Positions 11,771-22,747 of a stretch of DNA of 64,000 bases are shown here, piece after piece (position 1 is the stretch's first letter; every line of letters begins with the position of its first letter). The DNA lies in NCBI GenBank assembly GCA_028751875.1, contig CM054145.1, positions 42,146,080 to 42,210,079 of the forward strand. Direction: 5' to 3'. The stretch comes from Rapana venosa (taxonomy: Eukaryota > Mollusca > Gastropoda > Neogastropoda > Muricidae). The notes under the pieces were generated by a model that saw nothing but the letters and a program-made list of their open reading frames with translations, did not search any database and was not told the DNA's origin. The translations under genes and the position numbers were made by a program.

Positions 11771-12560
11771 GTATGGGTAGGGTGGGGTGGGTGGGTGGGG
11801 TGTGGGGTGTTGGGGCGGGGGGGTTGGGGTGGGGGGGGTTGGGTGGTGGGGGGTTGGGGGGGGGTTGGGGGGTGGGGGTGGGGGGTTGTGGGTGGGGGTT
11901 GGGGGGTTGGGGTGGGGGGGGGGGGGGGGTGTGGTTGGGGGTGGGGGGTGGTTGGGTGGTGGTGGGGGTTGTGTGTGTGGTGGTGGTGGGTGAGGGGGTT
12001 TGTGGGGGGGTGGGGGGGGGGTGGGTGTGTGTGTGTGGGTGGTTGGTGGTGTGGGGGGGGGGGGGAGGGGGGGGGGGTGGTGTTGGGTGTGTGTGTGTGT
12101 GGGTGTGTTGTGGGGGGGTGGGGGGGGGGGGGTGTTTTTGTGTGTTGTGTGTGGTGTGTTGTGTGGGGGGGGGGGGTGTGTGTGTGTGTGTTGTGTGTGT
12201 GTGTGTGGTGAGGGTGGTGTGTGTGGTGGTGGGGGGGGGGGGTGTGTTTTGTGGGTGTGTTGTGGGGGGGGGGGTGGGTGGTGTGAGTGTGTGTGTGTGT
12301 GTTGTGTTGTGTGTGTGTGTTGTGTGTGTGTGTGTGGGGTGTTGTGTGTGTGTGTGTGTGTGTGTGTGTGAGTGGTGGTGGTGTGTGTGTTTGTTGGGGG
12401 TGTAGTGTGTGTGTGTGTGGGGGGGGGGTTTGGTGGTGTGGATGTGTGGTTAGGGGAGGGGCGTTGGGGGGGGGGGGGTAGGTAGGGGCGTGGTGGTTAT
12501 GGGGGGGGGAGTGGAGGGTGGTGGTATGTGGGGGGGGGGGTTGTGGTGTGAAAGGAGAGG
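11771..12560 (+). repeat. G/T-only low-complexity tract
   Basis: About 790 bp consist almost only of G and T on the plus strand, with many G runs of 5-12 separated by GT repeats. It lies between two probable ASB exons and is most simply intronic. Long Gly/Val/Trp/Cys-rich frames here are artefacts of composition. The G-run density gives strong G-quadruplex potential. Confidence 0.9.
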
Positions 12561-12774
12561 GAGGGGAGTTAGTGGGTTAAAGTCTTGGGTTATATGTAAG
12601 AGGGGAACTGTTAAACTGATTAGCGTCGGAGCAGGGGGTGTGTGTGTGGGTGTGGTAGTGTGTGTGGTGTGTTCAAATGTGTGTGTCGTTTGGTGTTTGA
12701 ATTAGTGTGTCGGTTGTGTTTCTGTTGTTTGGTCTGTGTGTGTGTGTGTGTGTGAGTGAGTGGGACGGGTGGAG

Positions 12775-13040
12775 TTCAGAGTGGGTCAGCGGTCTGGAGT
12801 TACATGACCATCTAGAAAACCAGAAGTTGAAGAGGGTTCGATTCCCGATTTTGAACCTAAAACTTTTCTCCTCCCCTTTTACTAAAGCCTTGAGTGGTTA
12901 TGGTTTAGGTACTAAACTTTTTCGGGTGAAATAATAAACTGATTGATTGTGTGTTACATAAATTTAGCGCACGTAAAAGAGCCCACAACCACAAATGAGT
13001 TGTCCATGACACATTCAAAGAGAAGGACAACGATTTTTTT
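12775..13040 (+). mobile_element. SINE family B copy
   Basis: Has a tRNA-like head with a good B box, GGTTCGATTCC (12836-12846). The family body follows: GTGTTACATAAATTTAGCGC, then ACGTAAAAGAGCCCA and GAGTTGTCC. The same order is seen at 21850-22300. Confidence 0.7.
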
Positions 13041-13499
13041 TTAAGCGTGAAAAAATAGCCTACTTTATTAACCATCTTCTGTTCTTTCTCAGCACAGTTA
13101 AAGACCTCTGATGCAGCTGCACCCTAAACCACGTGATGCTCATACCAATATCTTGTAAAGAGATGATTACGAATGTCCCCCCTTATTGATGTAGGCCTCT
13201 GTTTTGCTGGTTAACTGTGTCGTTTGTATCATTTTCTGTAAATTGAGGTAGCTTGTGACAACATGTAAAAACATGCTCAATTGATTTGACATGCCCTTGT
13301 CATCTTAGCTTCATGGTAGAATAATCATGTCATTATCATAACCATAATTATACAATTATCTTAATGGTACTTCATGTTATGATGTAAATCTTCATTGTTC
13401 TACAAAATTTACGATGACATCAATTCTCAAGATTCAAGTCAATACTCAAGAATACTTCATTATCTCAGAATGAGAAGTTATGAGTGGCATATTCAAATT
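13041..13499. other. Non-genic stretch, probably intronic
   Basis: Nothing is recognised. It is A/T-rich and free of long simple repeats. Confidence 0.5.
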
Positions 13500-13797
13500 A
13501 GAATTAAAGTAAAGGTGTCCCATAACCTATAAGGTCGTAGGGGAGCGAGGCGTCAGAGACCTCACTTCTCAAGGGGCCAGCATATTGAGGGCGGCGTCCA
13601 TCTCCTCTCCCTCGCTGCTTTACCTTCCCTGACTCTAAAGAGGCAGGTACCCATTTACAGCTGGGTGAACTGGGGCACTGTACTGAAGCCAAGGCGCGCA
13701 AACGGTCACCCATCCAAGTGGTGACCACGCTCGATGCTGCTTAACCTTAGAAGGGGAAAAGCGAGTGCTCCGACCACTGAGCTAACCCATCCTGTTA
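13500..13797 (-). mobile_element. SINE-like dispersed repeat
   Basis: Contains TACCCATTTACAGCTGGGTG and ACTGGGGCA, words recurrent in invertebrate dispersed repeats. It ends with the reverse complement of a tRNA-like head, GGGTTAGCTCAGTGGTCGGA. This is the only copy in the window, so the family call rests on the head and on recall. Confidence 0.5.
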
Positions 13798-13841
13798 AAA
13801 TTACACAACATGAAATAAAGATCCAGATCCATATCGTTGCT

Positions 13842-13933
13842 GCAGTGACTGCACGAAGAGTGATGATGTCTGTGGGCAGCTGTTGCTGCAGTGACTGCAC
13901 GAAGAGTGATGACGTCTGTATGTCTGTGGGCAG
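13842..13933 (+). repeat. Short tandem duplication before the ASB exon
   Basis: The block GTGACTGCACGAAGAGTGATG, followed by GTCTGTGGGCAGCTG, occurs twice about 50 bases apart (from about 13846 and 13893). Each copy ends in the same CTGTGGGCAG acceptor-like sequence. The second copy leads directly into coding sequence, so two competing acceptors exist. Confidence 0.75.
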
Positions 13934-14699
13934 CTGCTGCTGGAGTCGGGCTGCAAGGTGAACGTGCAGGACAGCACGGGCCGCACAGCGCTGGGACTAC
14001 GCCAGTCAGACGCCACGGGGGTCCTCTCTGGCGGCAGCGTGCTGAAGTGACTCTGGAGTAATGACGCTGCATGTCCTGTTCACTGGCGGGCGGCGAAGGA
14101 CCTCGTCCTTGGTGGTCAAACTCTGCCGGACAGGCGGCTGGACGTCACCTTCTCGCCGCCAGCCGGAACAACCCGCTTTCACCTGGCTCGCCTACAAGGA
14201 CCGGGGAGTGCATCCGGACTTGTCGGGCGCCGGGCAGACATCAACGGGGTACGACGCCGAGCAGCGCTCCGCCTGTGTACGCCGGGGGGTTCCAACGACC
14301 GACGCTGGAGTACCCTGGGGCAAGCTGCTCTTGGGGGCCAACAGCCAGGCGGACACTTTCCGCTGCCCGGAGTCCTTGCCTCCGGAGGCGTGCCCTGTGC
14401 GGCTGGCCTTCTCCCGAGGGCTGGTGAAGGTGCTGAAGCTGTTCATCCTCACGGGCTATGACCAGGGCCATCTGCGGGAGTGCCTGGCGCAGCCGGAGGC
14501 CGAGCGGCTCTTCAGCCAGGCTGACCTGCACCACTGGCTGCACCACGCCCGCGACGTCATGTCGCTCCGCTCCACCTGCCGCAAGTGGATTCGCCACCAC
14601 CTGGGCTATCACTTCTATCACGACCTGCAGCAGCTGCCCATCCCACCTGCGCTCAGGGACTATCTGTTCTTGAAGGAACTGGATGACGATCATGACTGA
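13934..14699 (+). CDS. ASB-type protein, C-terminal ankyrin repeats and SOCS box
   Basis: The last stretch of an ankyrin-repeat and SOCS-box protein, a family of substrate adaptors that recruit Elongin B/C and Cullin-5 ubiquitin ligase. An ankyrin repeat opens it (LLLESGCKVNVQDSTGRTAL). From about 14290 one frame is continuous to TGA 14697: LLLGANSQADT, then AFSRGLVKVLKLFILTGYD, then the SOCS box. The BC box is SLRSTCRKWIRHHL, and the Cul5-box-like motif is LPIPPALRDYL, close to the C-terminus as usual. Between about 14035 and 14290 the homologous-looking peptide hops between frames (FHLARLQG, ECIRT, ADING, GYDAEQRSA), so two to four small indels are likely. Either the gene is a decaying copy or the assembly carries indel errors. 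I am sure of the family but not of the ASB subtype. Confidence 0.8.
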
Positions 14700-16504
14700 T
14701 GATGAACGAAAAAGAAAGAAAGACAGAAAGACAGACAGCTTTAAGGGGGCAGTGACTTGTTTCGGTGTATTGTTGTTGGTTGTTGGTGGTTTTTTAAGTG
14801 TTGCCCCATTTTCTCCCTTCACCCCTCGCCCTCACCCCCCCCCCCCCCCCTCCCCCCTCCCGCAGAGAGAGAGACAGAGAACTCGAACTCGACAGAGAGA
14901 GAGAGACAAAAGAGTGAGAGTGAGAGAGTTTCCTTCTCTAAATTTTCCGAGCACTTTCAAACTTTGGTTACATGAAAATATAAATTCAAGATTTATAGAG
15001 TAACTGGATAAACTTTTTCGTGTGAAACTATGCAAACTGATGCCAGAGTTATGCACATTGCATTGGAAAGCATAATTATATTTGGGACACATATCCAGAC
15101 GAATCCTACACATGTGGGCCAAGGCACGTGCACACGTGCAGGCGCACACTGACACTCGCACAAACAATGCGCGCGTGCGTGATGGCGTGCTCATGCGCGC
15201 ACATCCACACGGATACAGAGTCAGAGAAAAAAGAAACAGATGTGACCCAAAACAATGACAAGGACAACACTAAGTAATATGCTGCATCAAGTTTCATGTT
15301 CAGTAAACGTGTGTGTGTGTGTGTTGTGTGTGTGTGTGCGTGCGTGAGTGTGTGTGTGTTGTGCTGTGCGTGTTGTGTCGTGCGTAGCGTGCGTGCGTGC
15401 ATGCGTTGCGTGCGTGCGTGCGTGTGTGTGTGTGTGTGTGTCAGTGCGAGAATGAAAACTGAAAAACTATGGAGATGTTTTAAATCTATACAAAGCAGTG
15501 TGATAACAAATCCTTATTGATATTTCATTGGATTTATTAAAATTCTTTATTGAATTTTTTATGCTCATTTCGAGTGTGCGCGCGTGTGTTTGTGTGCGTG
15601 TGGTAGGGTGGGGGGGGGGGTTTGCACGCGCGTCAAAGAGAGAGGGGGGGAGGGAGGCGGGGGTGGGGGGAGTGGGTGCAAATATAGAGAGAATAGACTA
15701 GATTTGTTTTTTAAATAGGGATTCTTTTTAACAGATGTTGGGAAAATAGTTGAAGGAGTCTCTAGTCGATGAATGAAATTATAATGATAATGATGATACT
15801 GACAAGGAGAAGAAGAAGAAGACTTTCTTTTTCCTTTGCAATAACGACGCAGCCCCAAAGAAAGTCACTTAATTAAGATAGTTTTGGCATGAGGTGTTCA
15901 GATTCTTTAATATTCCCCCTGGAAAATATTGAATGTCGCCTATTGGTAAGACTGTTGATCAGCAAGAAGTTGCATGGCATAGGAAAAGGTAATAATATCT
16001 ACGAAAAAAAAGCAAATAAAAAATCAACCACCTGTACAAAGCATTCACCATACAAGCTTTAGCAAGTGATGGTGCCCACTTGAAAATTGGAATCTGCATT
16101 CACTTCTTGCTTTTTAATAAGACGTTTTATTTTTCCACCGTTATCTTTAGGCCTTGCTTTGCATGATAAACCCTTTTCTAGGATTGTGTCTACTACACAC
16201 AAGGCTATACCTAGCATGCATGTGATGTTTTACTTCTGCACTATGTAATGCAGCCCCCCCCCCCCCCCCAAAAGAAAAAAAAAAGAAAAAACATTAAAAA
16301 AATAATAATACATTTTAAAAAACAACAAACAAGGTAATGCAGCCCAGTTGGCGTTTGGATCTAAATTGCATTGAAAGCCAGGGGAGAGTATTCTAGGCCT
16401 ACCATCGTCAGTTACCTGCCGTTGACTGGGCAAGAACGCCTTCGCTGAAATGTGCATGGTCCACAGGGTGTGTGTAGGAAATCATCATTATTACACATGA
16501 ATTG
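14700..16504. other. Non-genic stretch downstream of the ASB gene
   Basis: Probably begins with the ASB 3' untranslated region; a candidate AATAAA lies at 16015-16020. Simple repeats are a C run (14837-14851), GA (14862-14930), GTGC/GT-rich alternating purine-pyrimidine (15120-15200, 15306-15440), a G-rich patch (15600-15680) and a C run (16255-16269). No other gene is recognised. Confidence 0.5.
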
Positions 16505-16580
16505 ATTTTTCAGTGTCTCCAAGGCAAGTTGAACCTGAGGGAGCCCATCTCGCTCCCGGTACAGAATGCATGCTAGGTAC
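16505..16580 (-). repeat. Dispersed repeat family H, copy 1
   Basis: Reverse complement contains GGGAGCGAGATGGGCTCCCT and CAGGTTCAACTTGCCTTGGA. Related copies lie at 19200-19300, 34150-34265, 45020-45115 and 46855-46945. Confidence 0.5.
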
Positions 16581-16624
16581 TTCCATGTTCTCATAACTCT
16601 TGTCACATGCTAGTGATAGATCTT

Positions 16625-17645
16625 CTGCTCTCTTATGATGGTCTTCTAGTTTCTGGTGATACAATAGATTCTTCTCCTCTGATGGATTGTCTGGTGGTAC
16701 TGTAGATTTTGTGGTCTTTTCTGATGGATTGTCTGGTGGTACTATATAATTATGTGGTCTTTTCTGATGGATTGTCTGGTGGTACTATATATGTGGTCTT
16801 TTCTGATGGATTGTCTGGTGGTACTACAGATTTTGTGGTCTTTTCTGATGGATTGTATGGTGTCTGGTGGTAATATAGATTTTGTGGTCTTTTCTGATGG
16901 ATTGTATGGTGTCTGGTGGTACTATAGATGTTGTGGTCTTTTCTGATGGATTGTATGGTGTCTGGTGGTTATATAGATTTTGTGGTCTTTTCTGATGGTT
17001 GTTTGGTGGTGTATATAAATGTTGTGGTCTTTTCCGATGGATTGTATGGTGTCTGGTGGTACTATAGATTTTGTGGTCTTTTCTGATGGATTGTATGGTG
17101 TCTGGTGGTACTATAGATTTTGTGGTCTTTTCTGATGGATTGTCTGGTGGTACTATAGATTTTGTGGTCTTTTCTGATGGATTGTCTGGTGGTACTATAG
17201 ATTTTGTGGTCTTTTCTGATGGAGTGTCTGGTGGTAATGTAGATTTTGTGGTCTTTTCTGATGGATTGTCTGGTGGTACTATAGATTTTGTGGTCTTTTC
17301 TGATGGATTGTCTGGTGGTACTATAGATTTTGTGGTCTTTTCTGATGGATTGTCTGGTGGTACTATAGATTTTGTGGTCTTTTCTGATGGATTGTCTGGT
17401 GGTACTATAGATTTTGTGGTCTTTTCTGATGGATTGTATGGTGTCTGGTGGTACTATAGATTTTGTGGTCTTTTCTGATGGATTGTATGGTGTCTGGTGC
17501 TGCTATAGATTTCCTGGTCTCTTCTGGAGGATTTTCCTGTCTCAGGTGATACTACATTTTCTGTTCTCTTCTCATGGATTTTCTGGTCTATTCTGGTGGA
17601 TTTTCCGGTCTCTGGTTATATTGCAGATTTTTTGGCTCTCCCAAA
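16625..17645 (+). repeat. 42-bp minisatellite with 49-bp variants
   Basis: About 20 tandem copies of a unit containing GATTTTGTGGTCTTTTCTGA, TGGATTGTCTGGTGGTACTA and TA. The consensus length is 42 bp. Variant units carry an extra TATGGTG (49 bp) and cluster at 16830-17110 and at the 3' end. The first and last units are diverged, while the middle units (17130-17430) are nearly identical. Because 42 is a multiple of three, one plus frame stays open and encodes repeats of FVVFSDGLSGGTID. I see no sign that it is translated. Confidence 0.95.
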
Positions 17646-17907
17646 ACGGAATTTCGAATTTTACTATTAAAAATATATAAGTGTGTGTGTCTGTGTGTCT
17701 TTGAGAGTCTCCACATAATATGCACATGCACAGGCACAGTGATGTCAGTGTGATTTCCTTCACTGCTAAGACAAATGATGAGCTATACTGTAGATATTCA
17801 CAGGAATGGGTGGTCTTTGTAATCATACCACCATCTGTGTCCTGCTTGCTTATTGAAAACATGACATAAACAATATGCATGCACATACACATACACAAAC
17901 ATGCTTC

Positions 17908-17913
17908 CGAGCG

Positions 17914-17962
<49 letters not shown>
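17908..17962. repeat. (CA)n microsatellite
   Basis: A CA array of about 25 units with a few bases of interruption after 17960. Confidence 0.9.
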
Positions 17963-18133
17963 CACACACACCCCATACAAAGAACACAAAATACACAGAA
18001 AGAAGACTGAACTTAACTTTGTCATTGCATTCGTTTATTGTTTTAAGAAGAACATAACATTCAGTTCTTCATTTTCCAGGAAAGAAAACAAAACTCAACA
18101 AACTCAAAATCATGGCTGTCCGCAAGTACCTCT

Positions 18134-18372
18134 CCAAATAAATCAATACACAAATATATTTAAATAACTTTATGGTATTAAAAGTACAATAAATGCATAA
18201 ATAAGTTTTAAAAAATGAGCCTAGTTAAAATAGGGACAGAAGAAATCACACAGATAAATCAACACACAAATATATTTAAATAACTTCATGGTTTTAGTTT
18301 TAAAAGTACAATCAAGAAATAAATAAGTAAAAGAATGAGCCTAGTTAAAATAGAGACAGAAGAAATCACACA
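18134..18372 (+). repeat. Tandem duplication, two copies of about 120 bp
   Basis: Two adjacent copies share ACACAAATATATTTAAATAA, then TGAGCCTAGTTAAAATAG and GACAGAAGAAATCACACAG (copy 1 ending about 18252, copy 2 ending 18372). The divergence is small indels and substitutions. Confidence 0.9.
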
Positions 18373-19198
18373 GTTTCTATAAGAAAAGTATTATGAAGCA
18401 GGTCAGTTTACTAGTAATCATCTTCTTTTGATCGAATACAGACTTTGAACACCTGTGATCACAAAAGCTTGTTAAAAATATATATATACATACATATATT
18501 CTTTTGGCAGCCAGCCAACAGGTCAGGGTTACAGAAAGGCTGATGGTCTTCTTTTCACACGTAACAAAACTGTACTGATCAAACAACATAAATCAGGTTT
18601 TTCTTTTTCTTTTAAATCCAAACTTGAACAAAAAGTCTTGAAAGTAAAAACAAGAAGAAAATACTGTACAAGTGCACTGTGCTCATGAACATAAACTCAC
18701 ATTATGCCAAAAGACATGATCCAGCTTACCACCTGTTACATAATCATGAATAAGACAATTTTTTAAAATAATAATAATGATAAAAATCCACTCCTGTATT
18801 TTAAGGGAAAAGCCTTTTTTTTAAAAAAACCCTGAATGAGCGTTGTTAAGAAAAACATTAACACAGAGCTCACATTGGGCGTATTAAAAAAATCCACAAC
18901 GAAGAAAAAATTCCTCACTCCGCTAACGTAAACATGCCCCTAGTTCAAGTTGCGAGAAAGATGAAAAGCAATCAGATTTGAGAGAAAGCACTGATTTAAC
19001 TTGATGGCCAAGAAGATAAGGAAATATATACAAAATGCAAAACAAAACAAAAAAGGCTAAATCAACAACAGAAAAATATATTTTTAACAACAGAATTTCA
19101 AAGCATGGATGCTGCTCAAAAACAAAAAAACATTAAAAATCCTAAAAGAGAGAGTGCTAGAATTTTTTTTTTAATCTTCTTCTTCTTTCATCTTTCTT
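18373..19198. other. A/T-rich non-genic stretch
   Basis: No gene is recognised. It could be untranslated or intergenic sequence. There are many A runs and no long simple repeats. Confidence 0.45.
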
Positions 19199-19199
19199 C

Positions 19200-19300
19200 C
19201 TCAACTCCCATGAGGAGTTGTTGGGGCACCGCATTAAATTGTTCAGGCCGTGTCTCCTGGGCAAACTGCACCTGAAGAAGCCTACCCCTCTCCAGAGATA
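19200..19300 (-). repeat. Dispersed repeat family H, copy 2
   Basis: Reverse complement contains CTCTGGAGAGGGGTAGGCTT, CAGGTGCAGTTTGCCC and GCGGTGCCCCAACAACTCCT, matching the family H order. A minus frame across it looks protein-like, but it follows the repeat rather than a known domain. Confidence 0.55.
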
Positions 19301-19394
19301 CACAAGCTGGGAATGCTTCTTGGTTATGTTTCTGCCACCCACGGAACACTGGCATGAAATGCAGGGGCTTGATTTGCATCTTTGATCTTTCTGC

Positions 19395-19550
19395 ATGCAT
19401 GCATATGAGGACTTAAGGTGCAGGAAGGTATGTGCTTGAAGTTAACCTGGGAGATCATGAAAACCCCCACCCTTGATTCACCCAGCTGCTCTACTCAGAT
19501 TTCAACTCCCCACATCATGGACCTGCTCAGATAGAAGTCACACATACTAT
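19395..19550 (-). mobile_element. SINE family D head fragment
   Basis: Shares CTTGAAGTTAACCTGGGAGA and CACCCTTGATTCACC with the 5' portion of the family D copy at 61757-62075. Confidence 0.55.
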
Positions 19551-19832
19551 CCACTCAGCTACACAGCATCCATTTTTTTGTCAATATAAGATAAGAATCT
19601 TTGAAAAGTTATCACAAAATAAAATCATAAGATTCTGCCACCAACAATAAACCAATAAAAGCAATCATACAAATTCTATGACAAATGTCATGAATGCATT
19701 TCAATATTTTTTTAAAACCTAACACTTTTTAATCACACTTGCACATTATGGCACAAACAAACTATATACATAACACTGATGTCAGCACGTACAGTGAACT
19801 GAAAGCAATAATTGACCCATTATTGGCAAACT
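19551..19832. other. A/T-rich spacer before the LINE
   Basis: No feature is recognised. Confidence 0.5.
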
Positions 19833-19942
19833 TTGAAAAGCTTTAGGCAGATCCAGAATTTGCATCTAAAGTTCTACAGCCACTCTTTACAGCTATATGG
19901 GAGGAGAAACAGCTACCAGCAGATTGGACAGAAGGAGTCATC

Positions 19943-20479
19943 GTGAAGATCCCAAAGAAAGGAGCCCTGAACAATTGTAACAACTGGAGAGGAATCACTC
20001 TGCTATCTGTTCCCAGCAAGATTCTGGCAAAGATCATCATCGGACGGATCTCAGAGGCAGTGGACCAACAACTCAGAAAGGAACAGGCAGGTTTTAGACC
20101 AGGAAGAAGATGCATAGACCAGATCTTCACCCTGCGTAACATCATCGAACAGTGCACGGAATGGCAGAGACAGCTGTATATCAACTTCGTAGATTTTGAA
20201 AAAGCCTTTGACAGCATTCATCGAGAAAGTGTATGGCGCATACTCCGAGCATATGGAATTCCACAGGAGATTATCCAAGTCATTAAGAGCTTCTACAACA
20301 ACTTCACGTGCAGAGTAGGAAACAGCAAAACCAGTTTCAGTGTACAAACCGGCGTCAGACAAGGCTGCCCCATGTCAGCACTACTCTTCAACCTGACAAT
20401 TGATTGGGTGATGAGACAAACAACAGCTGACCAGTCACGGGCATCAGATGGACCCCCTTCTCAACACTTGAAGACCTAG
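19943..20479 (+). pseudogene. LINE reverse transcriptase, first open segment
   Basis: The open segment of 178 codons carries the fingers and palm blocks up to IDWVMRQ, then runs out of frame just before the FADD motif. In-frame sequence extends upstream to 19847, where the insertion begins, so the true 5' part of the ORF was never inserted. Confidence 0.85.
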
Positions 20480-21264
20480 ATTTTGCCGACGATCTGGCAC
20501 TGCTCTCACATACCCACCATCACATTCAAGAGAAGACATCCCGTCTCAGCACTTTCGCACAGCAAGTAGGCCTGAAAATCAGTCAGAAAAAGACAGAAGT
20601 AATGACACTGAACGTCCAGAACCCCTCACCGGTCACAGTGAATGGAGAAGTTTTACCAACAACTGAAGAGTTCACGTACCTCGGGAGCACTGTTAGGCAT
20701 GACGGTGGAGCAGGCAGCGACATCAAGAACCGGATTAGCAAAACAAGAAATGCTTATAGAAATCTGAACAATGTGTGGAAATCGTCCCAGTACAGCACCA
20801 GAACCAAAGTAAGACTATACCAGAGCTGTGTACTTTCCACCCATTTGTACGGCTCGGAGTGCTGGAGGATGACTGAGAGTGACCTCGACAAACTATCCAC
20901 ATTCCACACGAAGAATCTCAGAAGAATCTTGCGCATCTTCTGGCCTGAGACCATCTCCAACCAAGAACTTTTTGCCCGTTGCAACCAAGAAAGCATGGAC
21001 AACATCATCATACATAGGCGATGGGGATGGATAGGGCATATCTGCCGTCGGGAACACGGAAACATCGCCCGAACAGCCCTCCACTGGACACCAGAGGGAA
21101 AACGCAAACGAGGACGACCCAAGAACACTTGGCGTCGGACTGTTGAAGCAGAGCTGAAGACCTTCCAACATACCTGGGGAACCATTCAGAAGCTAGCCCA
21201 GGACAGACAGGAGTGGAGAACTTTTGTTGCTGCCCTACGTGCCAATAAGGCACAAAGGCATTGA
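20440..21264 (+). pseudogene. LINE reverse transcriptase, FADD box to C-terminus
   Basis: Continues the same ORF in another frame. IRWTPFSTLEDLDFADDLAL, then thumb and C-terminal sequence with WIGHICRRE and the KRKRGRPKNTW signature. Stop is TGA at 21262-21264. This C-terminal type is common in animal RTE/CR1-like LINEs; the clade is not settled here. Confidence 0.85.
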
Positions 21265-21288
21265 TGATGATGATGTTGAAAAGCTTTA

Positions 21289-21849
21289 TCCTGGATATAT
21301 AATATGTATTCAATCATCATAATATGTTGAAAAATCGATGACTATTTCGCCTAATACTAAAAAGTACTGACCACAGTGACATTATTCTAACAAAGACAGA
21401 GACAGTAGATTCTGATTGCCCTGTTTACCCATTTTAAGTAGTTACACTGTTCGCATCACTTAACATGGTTTTCAAGCCTCTTGATGTTATCATCACATCA
21501 CTTCTAACATTTTTTGCAACTATTGCTACATTTTCCATTGCTTTATACACTTTTTAGAATACAAGATTTCCTACATGTGACAACAACAACAAAAAATCAC
21601 CATGTGTTCGTTGTGGTGATTTATTTTCTTACCTGTTTTTCTCTAAAGAGATGTGGTTTTTTTTCTAGACAACTCCATAAGAAGGCAAGGCCTTACTAAC
21701 ATCCTTTCTCTCCATCAGTATATTTCTTACAAGTAAATGCACATAAAACAGTGCATTTACTCATACACACACGCATACATATAATATAATATATATATAT
21801 AGATATATATATATATATATATACATAAGCAGTAACACAATATATCGGT
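21289..21849. other. A/T-rich non-genic stretch
   Basis: No gene is seen. An AT-repeat patch lies at 21780-21822. Confidence 0.5.
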
Positions 21850-21984
21850 GGATCGGTGGTCTAGAGGTAACGCGCCTGTCTAGAAAGCGAAAAGTCCGGG
21901 TCTGAAGTGTGCGGCGGTTCGTACCCGTTTGGACCGGAAATTTTTCCCCCATCCATTAGACCATGAGTGGTGGTCTGGGCGCTA

Positions 21985-22015
<31 letters not shown>

Positions 22016-22310
22016 CGTGTGTTACACGTAATTATTTAGCGCACGTAAAAAAACCACGGCAACAAGAGAGTTGTTCCCTGGCAAAATTCTTAGAAAAAAG
22101 CCACTCTGATAGGGAACAAATACAGCTGCAGAAAAAATAAAAAAAATAAAAAGGGTGAAAGGGTGGCGCAGCGCTAAGTGGCGAGCGTTCTCCCGCTCTC
22201 CCCGGGAGAGCAGCCCGAATTTTCACGAGAGAAATCTGCCGTGACTTAAAGTGGTATGAAATAAAATCTAAGCGCTTTGATTTGTTGCTTTACAAGATAG
22301 TATATAAATC
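21850..22310 (+). mobile_element. SINE family B, near full length
   Basis: The tRNA-like head has ATCGGTGGTCTAGAGGTAAC (A-box region) and GCGGTTCGTACCC (weak B box). The body has CGATAAACCGAGGTCCCGTG, GCGCACGTAAAAAAACC and AAAAGCCACTCTGATAGGGA. The tail has CTGCCGTGACTTAAAGTGGT and TAAGCGCTTTGATTTG. Fragments recur at 12775, 24420, 29515 and 30197. Confidence 0.8.
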
Positions 22311-22462
22311 CCATACTTATATTATTAATTATTATTATTATTATTATTATATTATATACAAACACTCATTCACACATGCACACAAACATTCATACTTATA
22401 TATATAATCATAATAATATATTATATATATATATATAATATATATATATAATATATAATAAG
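22311..22462. repeat. (ATT)n and AT-rich tract
   Basis: ATT units at 22318-22355 and long AT alternation at 22395-22462. It follows directly on the SINE B tail. Confidence 0.85.
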
Positions 22463-22464
22463 AT

Positions 22465-22650
22465 TGCAATTCTACCTTCAAATTAGTTCAGAGAAAAAGA
22501 AACACCACACACACACACACACACACAACACACACACACACAATCATAAAAGAATGAAATTCTACTCTCAGAATAGTTAACAGAAAACACACACACACAA
22601 TCATAAAAGAATGTAATTCTACCGTCAGAATAGTTCAGACAAAAAAAATT
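22465..22650 (+). repeat. Three diverged tandem units with (AC)n spacers
   Basis: Three units resembling GAATGNAATTCTACC, followed by TCAGAATAGTTCAGA, are separated by AC arrays (22505-22540 and 22588-22599). Confidence 0.8.
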
Positions 22651-22658
22651 TTAAAAAC

Positions 22659-22675
22659 GCATGCACACACACACA

Positions 22676-22747
<72 letters not shown>

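Larger units (their letters stand above)
19846..21275 (+). mobile_element. 5'-truncated non-LTR retrotransposon (LINE)
   Basis: Encodes the reverse transcriptase and C-terminal region of a LINE. Motifs in order are ADWTEGVIVKIPKKG, NWRGITLL, EQAGFRPGRRCIDQI (block 2), INFVDFEKAFDSIHRESVW (catalytic block A), GVRQGCPMSALLFN (block B) and DFADDLALL (block C, FADD). Then come FTYLGS and a C-terminal GRPKNTWRRTVEAE and RQEWRTFVAALRA. A one-base slip at about 20430-20445 puts blocks A-B and FADD in different frames, so this copy is inactive unless that is an error. No RNase H domain is seen after it. The element is flanked by a perfect 13-bp duplication, TTGAAAAGCTTTA (19833-19845 and 21276-21288). 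It ends in a TGATGATGATGATG microsatellite-like tail. Confidence 0.93.

Noticed and set aside
11605..12405. 266-codon Gly/Val/Trp/Cys-rich plus frame
   Set aside because: It follows the G/T-only tract and cannot contain most stop codons for compositional reasons. Only its first 55 or so codons overlap exon-like DNA, and in the wrong frame.
17071..17478. Open frame of FVVFSDGLSGGTID repeats as a repeat protein
   Set aside because: The frame is open only because 42 is divisible by three. Variant 49-bp units break it, and there is no start context or splice signal.
19188..19400. Protein-like minus frame containing LERGRLLQVQFAQE
   Set aside because: The same DNA words recur at 16505, 34150, 45020 and 46855 in other frames, so it is dispersed repeat family H, not a gene.
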